From DATKUC01 sp964553615 (GTDB lineage Bacteria; Spirochaetota; Spirochaetia; DSM-27196; DATKUC01): a DNA stretch of 64,000 bases. The stretch's first letter is position 1, and each line of letters opens with the position of its first letter. Below, in pieces: positions 40,273 through 49,562 of the stretch. A model generated the notes under the pieces. That model saw only the letters and a program-made list of their open reading frames with translations. It did not search any database and was not told where the DNA came from. The translations under genes and the position numbers were made by a program. The DNA lies in the NCBI GenBank assembly GCA_964553615.1, contig CAZKMA010000009.1, positions 28,565 to 92,564 on the forward strand, read 5' to 3'.

Positions 40273-40929
40273 CTAGCGGACGAATGAGAAGAGCCCGGAT
40301 TTCCCGGTATACCTGAGCCATTTCCCGCGGGACCGCTCCGGCTTCTCCTGCGCTGCGGTCATGACGAATTGCGAAAACTCGCGAGGCTGATCACTCGCGG
40401 ACTCGAATCCGCGCAGGAAAATCGGTTCGTTCTGGTAGGCCGCAAAAAGCTCGTCGCCGATCGACCGAAAAGCCGCTGCGGAAGACGCCTCCAGCGGCGA
40501 ACCAAGGGACTCGGAGGGACGTTGAAATACCAGAGAGAGCGTACCACGTCGTTGCCGCATGAAATGCGCCAGTACCTCCTTCATGATAAACAGGTATCCT
40601 TTCACATCCGCATCGATTTTTGCCTCCATCTCTGCGGCGGTGAGCTCGTGAAACGGCCGAAACTTGTCTTCGGATGAATAGACAATGATCGCCTCATCCA
40701 GAGTACCAAGGACATTGACTGCTCGCAGAAGCACGGAGCGCGCCGACAGCGGGGAACGTCGATTCCACGGCGTAGAGCCGGCTGCATCTTCCGGCACATC
40801 GAGCGAGGAGGGTCTATCCAGGTTCGAATCGAATGTTGTGAGCAGCCGCACCTTCAGATTCAGTCCTTCCTGAACGAGCGCGTCGATCAGGGCACTGTTT
40901 CTTCCGGCGATCAGGAGTTGTCGCGCCAT
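40273..40929 (-). CDS. Degenerate SDR-like protein
   Basis: A 218-residue protein with a short-chain-dehydrogenase shape: an N-terminal strand LLIAGRNSALIDALVQEG in the Rossmann position, AIIVYSSEDKFRPFHELTAAEMEAKIDADVKG in the middle, and SAAAFRSIGDEL where YxxxK would lie. The glycine motif and the Tyr-Lys pair are lost, so catalysis by the SDR mechanism is unlikely. It lies 26 bases downstream of the large GH13 gene and may be translated with it. The frame opens at 40959, but the ATG at 40929 begins the conserved part. Confidence 0.55.
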   Translation of the reverse strand: MARQLLIAGRNSALIDALVQEGLNLKVRLLTTFDSNLDRPSSLDVPEDAAGSTPWNRRSPLSARSVLLRAVNVLGTLDEAIIVYSSEDKFRPFHELTAAEMEAKIDADVKGYLFIMKEVLAHFMRQRRGTLSLVFQRPSESLGSPLEASSAAAFRSIGDELFAAYQNEPIFLRGFESASDQPREFSQFVMTAAQEKPERSRGKWLRYTGKSGLFSFVR

Positions 40930-40955
40930 GGCAGGTATAGTAGCGGCATCAATCA

Positions 40956-43900
40956 TCACTGGTCAAGCAAATGGTCCACCCGAAAGCCGGACTCGGCCTC
41001 CATCTCGCTCCACTGCACAGCAATCCCTGCAATCCGTTTCATTTCGGGCGACTGCTCGGCGGCTGCTTGTGCCGGGGCCTCCGATTGCGCAAGAACACGG
41101 ATCATCCCGACCATGGCGAGCGCCCAGCTCAGGATCTCGAAGGACTCCTTCTGAAACCAGATGGCACCTTCGAAGGTGTTGAACCCGAGAAATCTGGTAA
41201 CCTCGGCGTCTTCGCACAGATCCCGGAGAATATGCCGGGCAGCGTCGCGGACATTGCCGGATGCTGGCGAATCTCCTTCCACCGAATCGAACCAGGACTC
41301 GTGCCTGAGCAGAATGCGCAGCAGCGATTCATAACGCGGCGAGTTGAGTGCCTGACGATAGTTTTCTGCCATTACCGGGGTAACCGCTGCCGATATCCGC
41401 GATGGTATTTCCCAGTCATCCAGCATGGATGCGGAATCCACACAGAGATAGGCAAGCGGTGAGAGCAGTATCCAGCCGACAATTGCGGCAAGCAGTTGAG
41501 AGTTTTCCGGGAGCCCGTCGGCAAGAAGTGTCGCTGATGACGCAGTACAGGACCGCGCATAGGAAAGAGCATCCTCCGTTCGCCCACCAAGGTCTCCGAA
41601 CTCGACGGCACTCAGGAGGAAATTTTCGTACTTTTTGAAGAAGGGCTCAATTCGCTTCGGATCGAGGCCGTGTTCAAGAGAGCTGAAGATCGACTCGATG
41701 CAGTCGCGCGCAAGCGCGGGTGCAAGCGGCGCGTACAGCGGTCGGTAGTGAATGTCCCTCAACGCGGCGTCTATATCGGGAACGCCATTTCCGGCAGCCT
41801 GCCGTTCCAGGGCACCGTAGAGCCCGGCTTCGGTGTCTTTCTCTTCACGAATCCCGGTAAAGACCTGGCACTGATATCCGGCAAGTCCCACATGAAGCCC
41901 CTTTTCGGCCAGCTCCGCGCTGTTCCGAATGAACCAGAGCCCCGTTCTATTTTCGAACAGGAGACAATAGTGGCTGGCATCTCGATGGAGGCCGAGGGTT
42001 TCGGACAGATCCTTCTGCACAAGCACTCGCTCTCCTGCTTCGTCTTTCTGTGCAAAAGCGGCACAGACGCGAATCCAGCCCCACGCTCTCTCATAGGCGT
42101 TGTTGTACAGAATGAGCGCGGACTCGTGACCGTGCCGGTTGGTGTAGGCAAAGACATTCTCGTTCACCGTTCCGTCGTTCGCATAAAGATCAAACAGCGA
42201 GAAGTTCTCCACTTCGGCAAACAGATAGCGCTTCTTGATGAGGGGAAAGATTTCACGTTCATGACGCGTCACAACCACGCTGTCGGGTTCCTCGGCCAGG
42301 TAGGAACGGCGATATTCCATCCCGTATTTCTCGGCGAACCCCTCAATCTGACCATGGCCGAACATGGGAAGTCCCGGCATTGTTACGAGCATGGTGCAGA
42401 TACCGAAGTACTTATCCTCGCGACCGAACTGTGCAACGGCCGTCTCTTCGTCGGGATTGTTCATGAAGTTCACAAATCGTTTGAGGATGTTGCGGTCGAA
42501 CTCCAGGGTGTTCTTGATCGTCTCCCGATATTTGGCGTTTTCCTGATTCTTCAACATGTTCATGAACGCGCTGTTGTACACCCGGTGCATTCCGAGTGTC
42601 CGCACGAAATAGCCTTCCATCATCCAGAACGCCTCGGCGAGAAGAAGGGTGTCGGGGAGCTCGTTGCCTACCCGGTCGACGACCTCCCGCCAGAACTCAT
42701 TCGGCATTGCGCGGTTGAACTCATCTGCGGTAAGTCCGTGATCGGCACGGGAAGGGATATCTCCGCCGGTCCCGGGTTCAGGAAACCAGAGCCGATGATA
42801 GTGTCGCCGGGCAAGCGTCATTGCCGCATCGAAACGAATGATGGGAAAGACCCGTGCAACATGCAGAATCGTGTCAATGACCGCATCCCGGGTTTCAGGA
42901 TTCAGGAAGTCCAGCTGTGCGGTGTCGTTCCACGGCATGTGCGTTCCGTCGTTGCCGTGGTAGATATAACGTATCTCCCCGGATCGATTGTCCACCCGCT
43001 TGAATACGACCGCTGCGTCGGTCCGGTCGAAGTAATGGTCTTCGAGGTAAACACCGATATCCGGGCCCCGTGAAAGATTCTCACCGCTGAAGGTATAGCC
43101 GGGAAAGGGCGGTTCTGAGACCTGAATGAACCGCTCGGGGTGCTGGTCAATCCAGGTGCTGTCAATTCCGGTATGGTTGGGTACCATGTCGCTTGCAAGT
43201 CGGATACCACGCGCCGCACAACGGGTCTTCAGAGTCTCGAGCGCATCCCATCCGCCGAGCTCGGCGGCAATCTCGTAGCCAAGGAGCGAATATGCGGAAC
43301 CTTCGGCCTCGCCGTTTCCCATCTTTCGCTTGATGCGCCGGGATGCGGGGCTTCGCTCCCAGATACCGATGAGCCATAGAGCCGTAAAGCCCCAGGACGC
43401 AAGCCGATCGAGATCTCGATCCGGAATCTGGTCGAGCGTCCGTATTTCCCTGCCGTGCTCTCGAGAGAGCTGATAGAGCCAGACCAGGATGTTCTTGGCT
43501 ATCATTACAACCCGCGGCATCCATTCACGATCCTGGCTGAACCGCTCGAGTTCGGCCTCCTGTCCTCCGAACTGATAGACCTTTGTTTCCCCGGGACCCG
43601 GTCCGGCAAAGAATCCCTTCTGGTCCTCTTTGAACAGATCGAGTCCCCGCAGAACCTTCAATACCAGGTCCCCAAGGTAAGTTCCCCAGTTCTGCCGAAT
43701 ATATCGCAACTGTCCTTCGAGAGAATCAGGCTCGTGGCGGGCGGGCTCCAGCAATAGATCCAGAAGCGGAGCCGTATCTGCGGCGGATAATGAAGCGACC
43801 ATGCGTTCCATTTCAGCCATGACCCGGTCATAACCGGGAAGACTGCTGGTGGAATCCACGGAAAGCAGCTCCTCGAATCCGAGAAAGGCCGGATTCTGGT

Positions 43901-44414
43901 TTTCTATCCAGAGCAGAAACAGCTCCTCCAGTGCAAGCACGCGGCCGGATTCGCCGGATTCGACCGAATCGAGATACGCGTCCGTCGTCAGCAGTTCTCT
44001 GTACACATCCGCCGGCGGAAACTCATCGGTAAAGCCATGCAGCACTGCATCGACCTCTTTCCTGCCGACAGTGGCGTACAGCTCGTCGAGCAGGTGTTCG
44101 AACAGTCCGGTTTCATGGTCTTCCCTGTAGCGCAGCAGAAGATGATGAAAGAGCTGGTCCATGAGCCCGAGCGCATTGACCGATGACACGTGGACAACGC
44201 GCTCGGGATTGACGGTGACATCTCGATGCCGGTTCATTGCGTGCACGAGATCACGAATGGATTGTATCCGGGATGAAATCTGATTGCCGGTAGAACTGAA
44301 CAGCGCGTCATTGAACCCGTAGGTTTCCCGTGCTGCGCGGGAAAGATTGAATTCCCGCGGCCGCTGAGTTCGCTTCCTGCGACCGCCTGAGTCCTTCCTG
44401 CTGTTGCTGTTCAT
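40956..44414 (-). CDS. Very large GH13 alpha-amylase-family protein
   Basis: About 1152 residues with the GH13 barrel in the middle and large helical flanks. Catalytic residues are visible: nucleophile Asp in IIRFDAAMTL (about residue 526), acid/base Glu in LLLAEAFW (about 592), third Asp in NNPDEET (about 654); DMVPNHTGID is region I. Residues 1-290 and about 850-1152 are helical, without recognised carbohydrate-binding modules, and there is no signal peptide, so it acts in the cytosol. The ATG overlaps the stop of malQ (ATGA) with GAAGGAG upstream; an ATG at 44435 is also plausible. A role in glycogen or maltodextrin turnover with MalQ is likely; exact specificity is unknown. Confidence 0.8.
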   Translation of the reverse strand: MNSNSRKDSGGRRKRTQRPREFNLSRAARETYGFNDALFSSTGNQISSRIQSIRDLVHAMNRHRDVTVNPERVVHVSSVNALGLMDQLFHHLLLRYREDHETGLFEHLLDELYATVGRKEVDAVLHGFTDEFPPADVYRELLTTDAYLDSVESGESGRVLALEELFLLWIENQNPAFLGFEELLSVDSTSSLPGYDRVMAEMERMVASLSAADTAPLLDLLLEPARHEPDSLEGQLRYIRQNWGTYLGDLVLKVLRGLDLFKEDQKGFFAGPGPGETKVYQFGGQEAELERFSQDREWMPRVVMIAKNILVWLYQLSREHGREIRTLDQIPDRDLDRLASWGFTALWLIGIWERSPASRRIKRKMGNGEAEGSAYSLLGYEIAAELGGWDALETLKTRCAARGIRLASDMVPNHTGIDSTWIDQHPERFIQVSEPPFPGYTFSGENLSRGPDIGVYLEDHYFDRTDAAVVFKRVDNRSGEIRYIYHGNDGTHMPWNDTAQLDFLNPETRDAVIDTILHVARVFPIIRFDAAMTLARRHYHRLWFPEPGTGGDIPSRADHGLTADEFNRAMPNEFWREVVDRVGNELPDTLLLAEAFWMMEGYFVRTLGMHRVYNSAFMNMLKNQENAKYRETIKNTLEFDRNILKRFVNFMNNPDEETAVAQFGREDKYFGICTMLVTMPGLPMFGHGQIEGFAEKYGMEYRRSYLAEEPDSVVVTRHEREIFPLIKKRYLFAEVENFSLFDLYANDGTVNENVFAYTNRHGHESALILYNNAYERAWGWIRVCAAFAQKDEAGERVLVQKDLSETLGLHRDASHYCLLFENRTGLWFIRNSAELAEKGLHVGLAGYQCQVFTGIREEKDTEAGLYGALERQAAGNGVPDIDAALRDIHYRPLYAPLAPALARDCIESIFSSLEHGLDPKRIEPFFKKYENFLLSAVEFGDLGGRTEDALSYARSCTASSATLLADGLPENSQLLAAIVGWILLSPLAYLCVDSASMLDDWEIPSRISAAVTPVMAENYRQALNSPRYESLLRILLRHESWFDSVEGDSPASGNVRDAARHILRDLCEDAEVTRFLGFNTFEGAIWFQKESFEILSWALAMVGMIRVLAQSEAPAQAAAEQSPEMKRIAGIAVQWSEMEAESGFRVDHLLDQ

Positions 44415-46405
44415 TTGTTCTGGTTCTCCTTCCATGACACACTCCTTTCCCGGCGCCGGAAAACAGTCTCCCGTACGAAATTGCACCATTCGCCGAACTG
44501 CTCCAGCTCTTCGAGCCGGACAGGAATACGATAGGTCCAGTTTACGTCGTTGTAGGTTCCGGGCACATTTACCCGTTCGTCTTCAGCTTTCGGCACCCGA
44601 AGATTCTCGCTTGCGGCCAGGAGGTCCTGAATCTGGAATATGCAGATTGCCGAACCGGCATCCAGCACGGCACGGGTAACAACGCGGGCGGTCGCCACAT
44701 CATACGTGTCAGGGCAGGCGCCCTTCAGGCCAATGGACTTCCAGAACAGTTTCCGGCTTGGGTCGGCCTTCCACCACTCTCGCATGGTCGCTGTGTCGTG
44801 GACCGAAAGTGCGCAGACAGTGAGAAAGGGGTAGTCCATGGGTTTTGTATAGGGCTGCCCCTCTTCGCTCCACCTGCGTGCCCAGCGCGGAATCCTGAGC
44901 CCGAGAATGCCAAGGTCTTCCAGTACCCGTGGCACGCTCTCCGGAATTACTCCGAGATCTTCGGCACAGGTAAGCATGGGTACCGTGGTATTCATGAATG
45001 AGAGCAACCGACGTCCCTGCTGTTCCCATATGACCTCAGAACGGGTTCCATTCTCGGCCACAATGGACTCGAATTGTTCCTTCTCCTCGTCGAACAGACC
45101 ATCGTACCTGCTGCACTCCCTGAACTTCCACGAGGGGGCGAATGTGTCTGGGCCAGTCCTTAAGAGCGCCCGATCACGAAAGATGCTGAGCAACTCATCC
45201 CGCACCTCCGGACTGACCGGAAGCTCGGTAATGTCGCGTTCGCCCTGAATGGCGCTGGAGAAGAGAAACAGATCCTCGCTGCCGATGCGGAGGAAACATC
45301 GGTCCATCAGTTCCGTATGCCCCTCGAGCAGCCGATCGACAGTCTCGCGCTCAATGTGTGGCTCAGAAAGCCAGCGTATCCGACCTGCGGTAAATCCTGC
45401 ATTGAGAAGCTGCTCGGAGGTGATCTCCGCTGCGGGATAGAAATACCCCATGGTGCCACTTTCCTGTCGTGACGGGATTGCCCAGATGCGGAAAAAGCCG
45501 AGGACGTGGTCTATGCGATAGGCGTGGTAGAACTTGTCGGCCTGGCGCAGCCGATTCTTCCACCACGAATAGTCATCGGATGCGAGCGCATCCCAGTTGT
45601 ACACCGGAAAGCCCCAGTTCTGACCAAGTTCCGAAAACATGTCCGGCGGAGCGCCGGCGCGCAGAGACAGGTTGAAAAAGTCGCGGTTTGCCCACACATC
45701 CGCGCTGTCGGCGTCCATCAGAATTGGAAGATCGCCCTTCAGCAGAATTCCCATTGCCGAAAGCTCACTGGAAGCACGGGTCAGCTGCTGCTCGAGGCGC
45801 ATCTGAACCCAGGCGTGAAAGTGAAGCTCTGAAGCGACACCCTCACTATCCCACATCCTCCGTATAGCCGCTCGATCCGGATCCCGGAGCTCGGTCCATG
45901 TGCTCCACGGCCGCTGTTCGTTCTGATCCTTCAGGAAACGAAACGCTGAATACGCGCGGACCCATTCGTTCTTTGCCATCCATTCCGTAAGCTCCGCTCC
46001 TTCCCGGATCGAAGCCGCGCACTGGCTGAACACCTCGCTCAGCACCGCGCGCTTCGCGTCAAGCACTTCATTGAACCGCACCCGTTCGAACAAACTATAA
46101 TGCTCTCGGAGCGCCTCGACATGGAGAGACACCTCTTCGGAACAGTTTTCGAGTTCGGGCAGATCCTGAAGCCGAATGTAGATGGGGTGGAGAGCGAAAG
46201 CACTCATGGCACTGTAGGGAGAGCTCTGAGCGCCGGAATCGTTCACCGGGAGCAACTGGATGATCTCGAGCCCGACAGAGCTGCACCATCTGCCAAGCAG
46301 GGGAAGATCGGCGAACTCACCGACCCCGCAATTCGTTTCCGACTTGAGTGCGGAGACCGGAACGAGTACACCGGTATAGGAATGATCAAGGTCGGGGAAC
46401 TTCAT
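44411..46405 (-). CDS. malQ: 4-alpha-glucanotransferase (GH77)
   Basis: A 664-residue cytosolic amylomaltase. The nucleophile Asp is in YRIDHVLGFFRIW (about residue 298), the acid/base Glu in TCAEDLGVIP (about 481) and the third Asp in HDTATMREWW (about 535). It disproportionates maltodextrins by moving 4-alpha-glucan chains. It is longer than the roughly 500 residues of the bacterial short form, the additions being mainly around 100-200. GAGG lies near the ATG at 46405. The large GH13 gene begins in its last codons, and the two form one unit. Confidence 0.93.
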   Translation of the reverse strand: MKFPDLDHSYTGVLVPVSALKSETNCGVGEFADLPLLGRWCSSVGLEIIQLLPVNDSGAQSSPYSAMSAFALHPIYIRLQDLPELENCSEEVSLHVEALREHYSLFERVRFNEVLDAKRAVLSEVFSQCAASIREGAELTEWMAKNEWVRAYSAFRFLKDQNEQRPWSTWTELRDPDRAAIRRMWDSEGVASELHFHAWVQMRLEQQLTRASSELSAMGILLKGDLPILMDADSADVWANRDFFNLSLRAGAPPDMFSELGQNWGFPVYNWDALASDDYSWWKNRLRQADKFYHAYRIDHVLGFFRIWAIPSRQESGTMGYFYPAAEITSEQLLNAGFTAGRIRWLSEPHIERETVDRLLEGHTELMDRCFLRIGSEDLFLFSSAIQGERDITELPVSPEVRDELLSIFRDRALLRTGPDTFAPSWKFRECSRYDGLFDEEKEQFESIVAENGTRSEVIWEQQGRRLLSFMNTTVPMLTCAEDLGVIPESVPRVLEDLGILGLRIPRWARRWSEEGQPYTKPMDYPFLTVCALSVHDTATMREWWKADPSRKLFWKSIGLKGACPDTYDVATARVVTRAVLDAGSAICIFQIQDLLAASENLRVPKAEDERVNVPGTYNDVNWTYRIPVRLEELEQFGEWCNFVRETVFRRRERSVSWKENQNK

Positions 46406-46617
46406 AGCACAAACCTCTCGAGCCCGAAAATGGGACGGACGTTCACAATTGTCCGGGAACAATGGTCGCCCGGGTCGTCATTGAGAGCCAAGCATGAGGA
46501 AACGACTCAGAGGATGAACCAGTTCTTTCTGAGCCATCTTGACTTCATGCATATGGTTACTATAGCAAATAGGACATCATTGTTGTAGAATGCCGCAAAC
46601 ACGCAGGAGGGAGTGCT
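46406..46617. promoter_or_regulatory. Intergenic region with promoter and ribosome-binding site of the DUF4015 gene
   Basis: On the plus strand TTGACT (46539-46544), 16 bases and TATAGC (46561-46566) form a promoter with a start near 46573. A perfect AGGAGG ribosome-binding site lies at 46605-46610. The remaining part upstream of malQ shows no distinct element. No gene is seen. Confidence 0.5.
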
Positions 46618-48573
46618 ATCCAACGGAAAACAACGCGAAGAATTGTCGGTACAGCGGTACCCACGATCCTTATTCTCACGGCTGTGCTCCTGGTGGTTCC
46701 CCGCCTTACTCTCTCTTCCGCGCAATCCGGAGGCACACCGACCGGTGCCGGACAACAAGCCCCCTCCGAGCAGTCGGCCCCGGTGGAGACGCCGGCGCCA
46801 ATTCTCCAGGCTCCGGAATACCGATTCACGGCGTCCGATGCGCTTGAGGTCTCCACTGATGGCGGAAAAAGCTGGGCCGCCACCGTTTCGCCAACTGCGA
46901 CAACCGCCGAAGCCTCTCCGTCGAGCTCGCATCTCCTTGCGTACGGGTGGGATTCGGCTGCGCCGAATCGCGTGGCAGTCGTCGCCGCCGACCGGCTCTA
47001 TCTTTCGGAAGACTCCGGATCGAGCTGGAAAGATGTCCCGATCAAGGATCACATTAACCGCAATGTGAAGCTCACGGCAGTTGACCTCTCTCCCTTCGAC
47101 CGGAACACGATGCTCGTCGGCACATCCTTTGACGGCTTTTATGAAACAACGGACATGGGAAAAACCTGGAAGCAGGTGTGCGACACTCCTTCGCTGAAGT
47201 TCTTCTACCGTGGCGCCGGATTCTGGGAAGAAGTCACTTCCGTTGACTACGTGCCCTCCGACCCCGAATCGGTCCGATTCACCCTCGGGTACGGCTACGG
47301 CACGTACGAGTGGAATCGGAGAAGCGGGAAGATAACCCGCCTCGATACCGGGAACGGAATTGAGCCTGCTTCGCTTGAAACGAGTGTCCCTTCTCCGCCG
47401 CTCACGGCCGTTTCTCCGGCTGCGAAGGAACGCATGGCGAAGGCAAGCAATCGTGTCGGCATCTACGTGTCGCCGGTAAATGCGAAGCCCGACCGGCTGC
47501 CCGCTTACCTCGCGCTGGCAAAGAAGGAGGGGCTCAACAGCATTGTCGTCGACTTCAAGGACGACTTTGGTCTTCTCCGCTACAAGAGCGAAGTGAAAGT
47601 GGCACTCGAGGCAGGGGCAGTTCATCCGCTCTTCAATGCGCGATACCTCATCGAGCAGGCTCACGCAAACGGCATCTATGTAATTGCACGAATGGTCGTA
47701 TTCAAGGATCGTGAGCTGTACTACTACGAGCACGGCAAATATGCGCTCTGGGATTCGACCACGAACAAGCCGTGGGGGGTCTACCGCAAAGAGACGGTTC
47801 CGGTCGAGCAGCCAAAGAAAGACACGACCGGGCAGAGCGGAGACGGTGCAACAACGACCGATCAGAAAAAGACGGAGGAGAAGACCGTTCAGGTGGAATG
47901 GTGGGTAGATCCCTATTCCAGTTTCGTCTGGGATTACAATATTGCCATTGCGAAAGAACTGCAGAAACTCGGCGTCGACGAGGTACAGTTCGACTATATC
48001 CGGTTTCCGTCCGACGGATACGTGAGCCACATCGTTTCTCACTACAAGGATCCCGGGATGGACCGTGTCGGGGCTCTTTCGGGCTTTTTGAAGAAGGCGC
48101 GCGAATCCCTGGATGTCCCTATCAGTATCGACGTGTACGGGTTCAACTCATGGTATCGAACCGTGTATCTCGGACAGGATATCGAAGAGCTTTCCCGGTA
48201 CGTAGACGTTGTGTGCCCGATGTTCTATCCGTCACACTTCAGCACGAATTTCTATCCGAAGATGAGCTATCTGGACCGTGCGGAGTTTATCTACCAGGAA
48301 GGATCCCGCCGGGCTGAGGACATAGTTCATGGCACTGCAATCATCCGTCCATGGGTCCAGGCGTTTCTGATTGGTGGAGAGCTCAAGTTCGACAAACCCA
48401 CCTACTGGAAGTACCTGACAAACCAGCTCACGGGTGCAGCAAAGGGAAAGGTAGGCGGCTACGTTCTCTGGAATGCATCCGGGCACTACTACATGGTTGC
48501 CCATTCAATCCGGAAATACACCGTCCCCTACTCAGATGCAGCAATTCCTCCCGTCGTCTCCAACACTCCCTGA
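46618..48573 (+). CDS. Exported Asp-box plus DUF4015 putative glycoside hydrolase, AUC start
   Basis: About 651 residues if translation starts at the ATC at 46618. From there the product has a full signal peptide (basic QRKTTRR, hydrophobic core TILILTAVLLVVP), and AGGAGG ends seven bases upstream. No ATG, GTG, TTG or CTG occurs in frame between the stop at 46570 and the GTG at 46684, which would remove the basic part of the signal. The mature N-terminal third carries Asp-box repeats (STDGGKSW, SEDSGSSW, TTDMGKTW) as in BNR propellers. The C-terminal half (about 270-640: NSIVVDFKDDFG, DEVQFDYIRFPSDG, VCPMFYPSHF) is the DUF4015 TIM-barrel hydrolase-like domain. Substrate unknown. Confidence 0.75.
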   Translation: MQRKTTRRIVGTAVPTILILTAVLLVVPRLTLSSAQSGGTPTGAGQQAPSEQSAPVETPAPILQAPEYRFTASDALEVSTDGGKSWAATVSPTATTAEASPSSSHLLAYGWDSAAPNRVAVVAADRLYLSEDSGSSWKDVPIKDHINRNVKLTAVDLSPFDRNTMLVGTSFDGFYETTDMGKTWKQVCDTPSLKFFYRGAGFWEEVTSVDYVPSDPESVRFTLGYGYGTYEWNRRSGKITRLDTGNGIEPASLETSVPSPPLTAVSPAAKERMAKASNRVGIYVSPVNAKPDRLPAYLALAKKEGLNSIVVDFKDDFGLLRYKSEVKVALEAGAVHPLFNARYLIEQAHANGIYVIARMVVFKDRELYYYEHGKYALWDSTTNKPWGVYRKETVPVEQPKKDTTGQSGDGATTTDQKKTEEKTVQVEWWVDPYSSFVWDYNIAIAKELQKLGVDEVQFDYIRFPSDGYVSHIVSHYKDPGMDRVGALSGFLKKARESLDVPISIDVYGFNSWYRTVYLGQDIEELSRYVDVVCPMFYPSHFSTNFYPKMSYLDRAEFIYQEGSRRAEDIVHGTAIIRPWVQAFLIGGELKFDKPTYWKYLTNQLTGAAKGKVGGYVLWNASGHYYMVAHSIRKYTVPYSDAAIPPVVSNTP

Positions 48574-48608
48574 GCCATCAGCGTTATACTGAATACGGAG
48601 GCTTGTCG

Positions 48609-49562
48609 GTGATCACAATACAGCAATGGGCGGAGCAGGTTGTTGCCGAGGTCGAGAAGGTCTTTCTCGGGAAACGTCTCGTCATAGAGCGGCTTCTTGT
48701 TGCAATCCTCTGCCGTGGCCACGTCCTGATAGAGGACGTACCCGGGCTCGGAAAGACGATAGTCGCCCGCTCCCTCGCCACATCGATCGGCGGTGTTTTT
48801 TCCCGAATCCAGTGTACCCCCGACCTCCTGCCCGCCGACATCCTCGGCGTATCGATCTACAATCCGCAGGACTCGGAGTTCCATTTTCACCGCGGACCGG
48901 TTCATGCGAATGTGGTTCTTGTGGACGAAATAAACCGCGCGACGCCGCGAACCCAGTCCGCGCTTCTGGAAGCAATGGCTGAGAATCAGGTGAGCGTCGA
49001 AGGAAAGAACCTCCCGCTGCCGGAACCATTCTTCGTCATGGCCACCCAGAATCCCGTCGAGTTCGAAGGCACATTTCCGCTTCCCGAGGCGCAGAAGGAC
49101 CGTTTTTTTCTCTCCCTGAGTGTCGGATATCCGGAACGGGATATCGAAAAACAGATTGTGGAAAACCAGCGACGGATGACTCACCCGGTTGTGGATTTGC
49201 AGCCGGTTACAAATCCTGAAACAATCCGCGCAATGCAGGAGATGGTCCTCTCGGTGTATGTCGACGAGGCGGTCTTCGACTATATGGTCAACCTCGTCGA
49301 AGCGACCCGAGGCGCTGCGGGCGTCCGGATTGGTGTCTCTCCGCGGGGAACGCTTGCACTCTACAAAGGAGCGCAGGCTCTCGCTGCAATTCGCGGGAGG
49401 GACTATGTCGTTCCGGATGACGTCAAGGAGCTCACGCACGGCGTTTTCGATAAGCGGATAATTCTCAGCGCAGATGCCCAGATCCGCGGAACGACCGTTT
49501 CGGGAATTGTCGACCGGGTGCTCGACTCGGTTCCAGTGCCGGTTCTGCAGAGCGGTTCATGA
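48609..49562 (+). CDS. MoxR-family AAA+ ATPase
   Basis: A 317-residue AAA+ protein. Walker A is EDVPGLGKTIVA (about residues 36-47), Walker B is NVVLVDEINRATPRTQSALLEAM, and ATQNPVEFEGTFPLPEAQKDRF is the MoxR sensor 1 region. MoxR ATPases act as chaperones for maturation of metalloproteins or von Willebrand-domain complexes. GGAGG seven bases before the GTG at 48609 fixes the start; a TTG six bases earlier is too close. The DUF58 gene starts inside its last codon. Confidence 0.92.
   Translation: MITIQQWAEQVVAEVEKVFLGKRLVIERLLVAILCRGHVLIEDVPGLGKTIVARSLATSIGGVFSRIQCTPDLLPADILGVSIYNPQDSEFHFHRGPVHANVVLVDEINRATPRTQSALLEAMAENQVSVEGKNLPLPEPFFVMATQNPVEFEGTFPLPEAQKDRFFLSLSVGYPERDIEKQIVENQRRMTHPVVDLQPVTNPETIRAMQEMVLSVYVDEAVFDYMVNLVEATRGAAGVRIGVSPRGTLALYKGAQALAAIRGRDYVVPDDVKELTHGVFDKRIILSADAQIRGTTVSGIVDRVLDSVPVPVLQSGS

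Noticed and set aside
40815..40840. tRNA T-loop-like GGTTCGAATC
   Set aside because: It lies inside the SDR-like gene, and no acceptor or anticodon stem can be built around it.
46684..48573. GTG at 46684 as start of the DUF4015 gene
   Set aside because: It has no ribosome-binding site and would cut off the basic part of a well-formed signal peptide that begins at the ATC at 46618.
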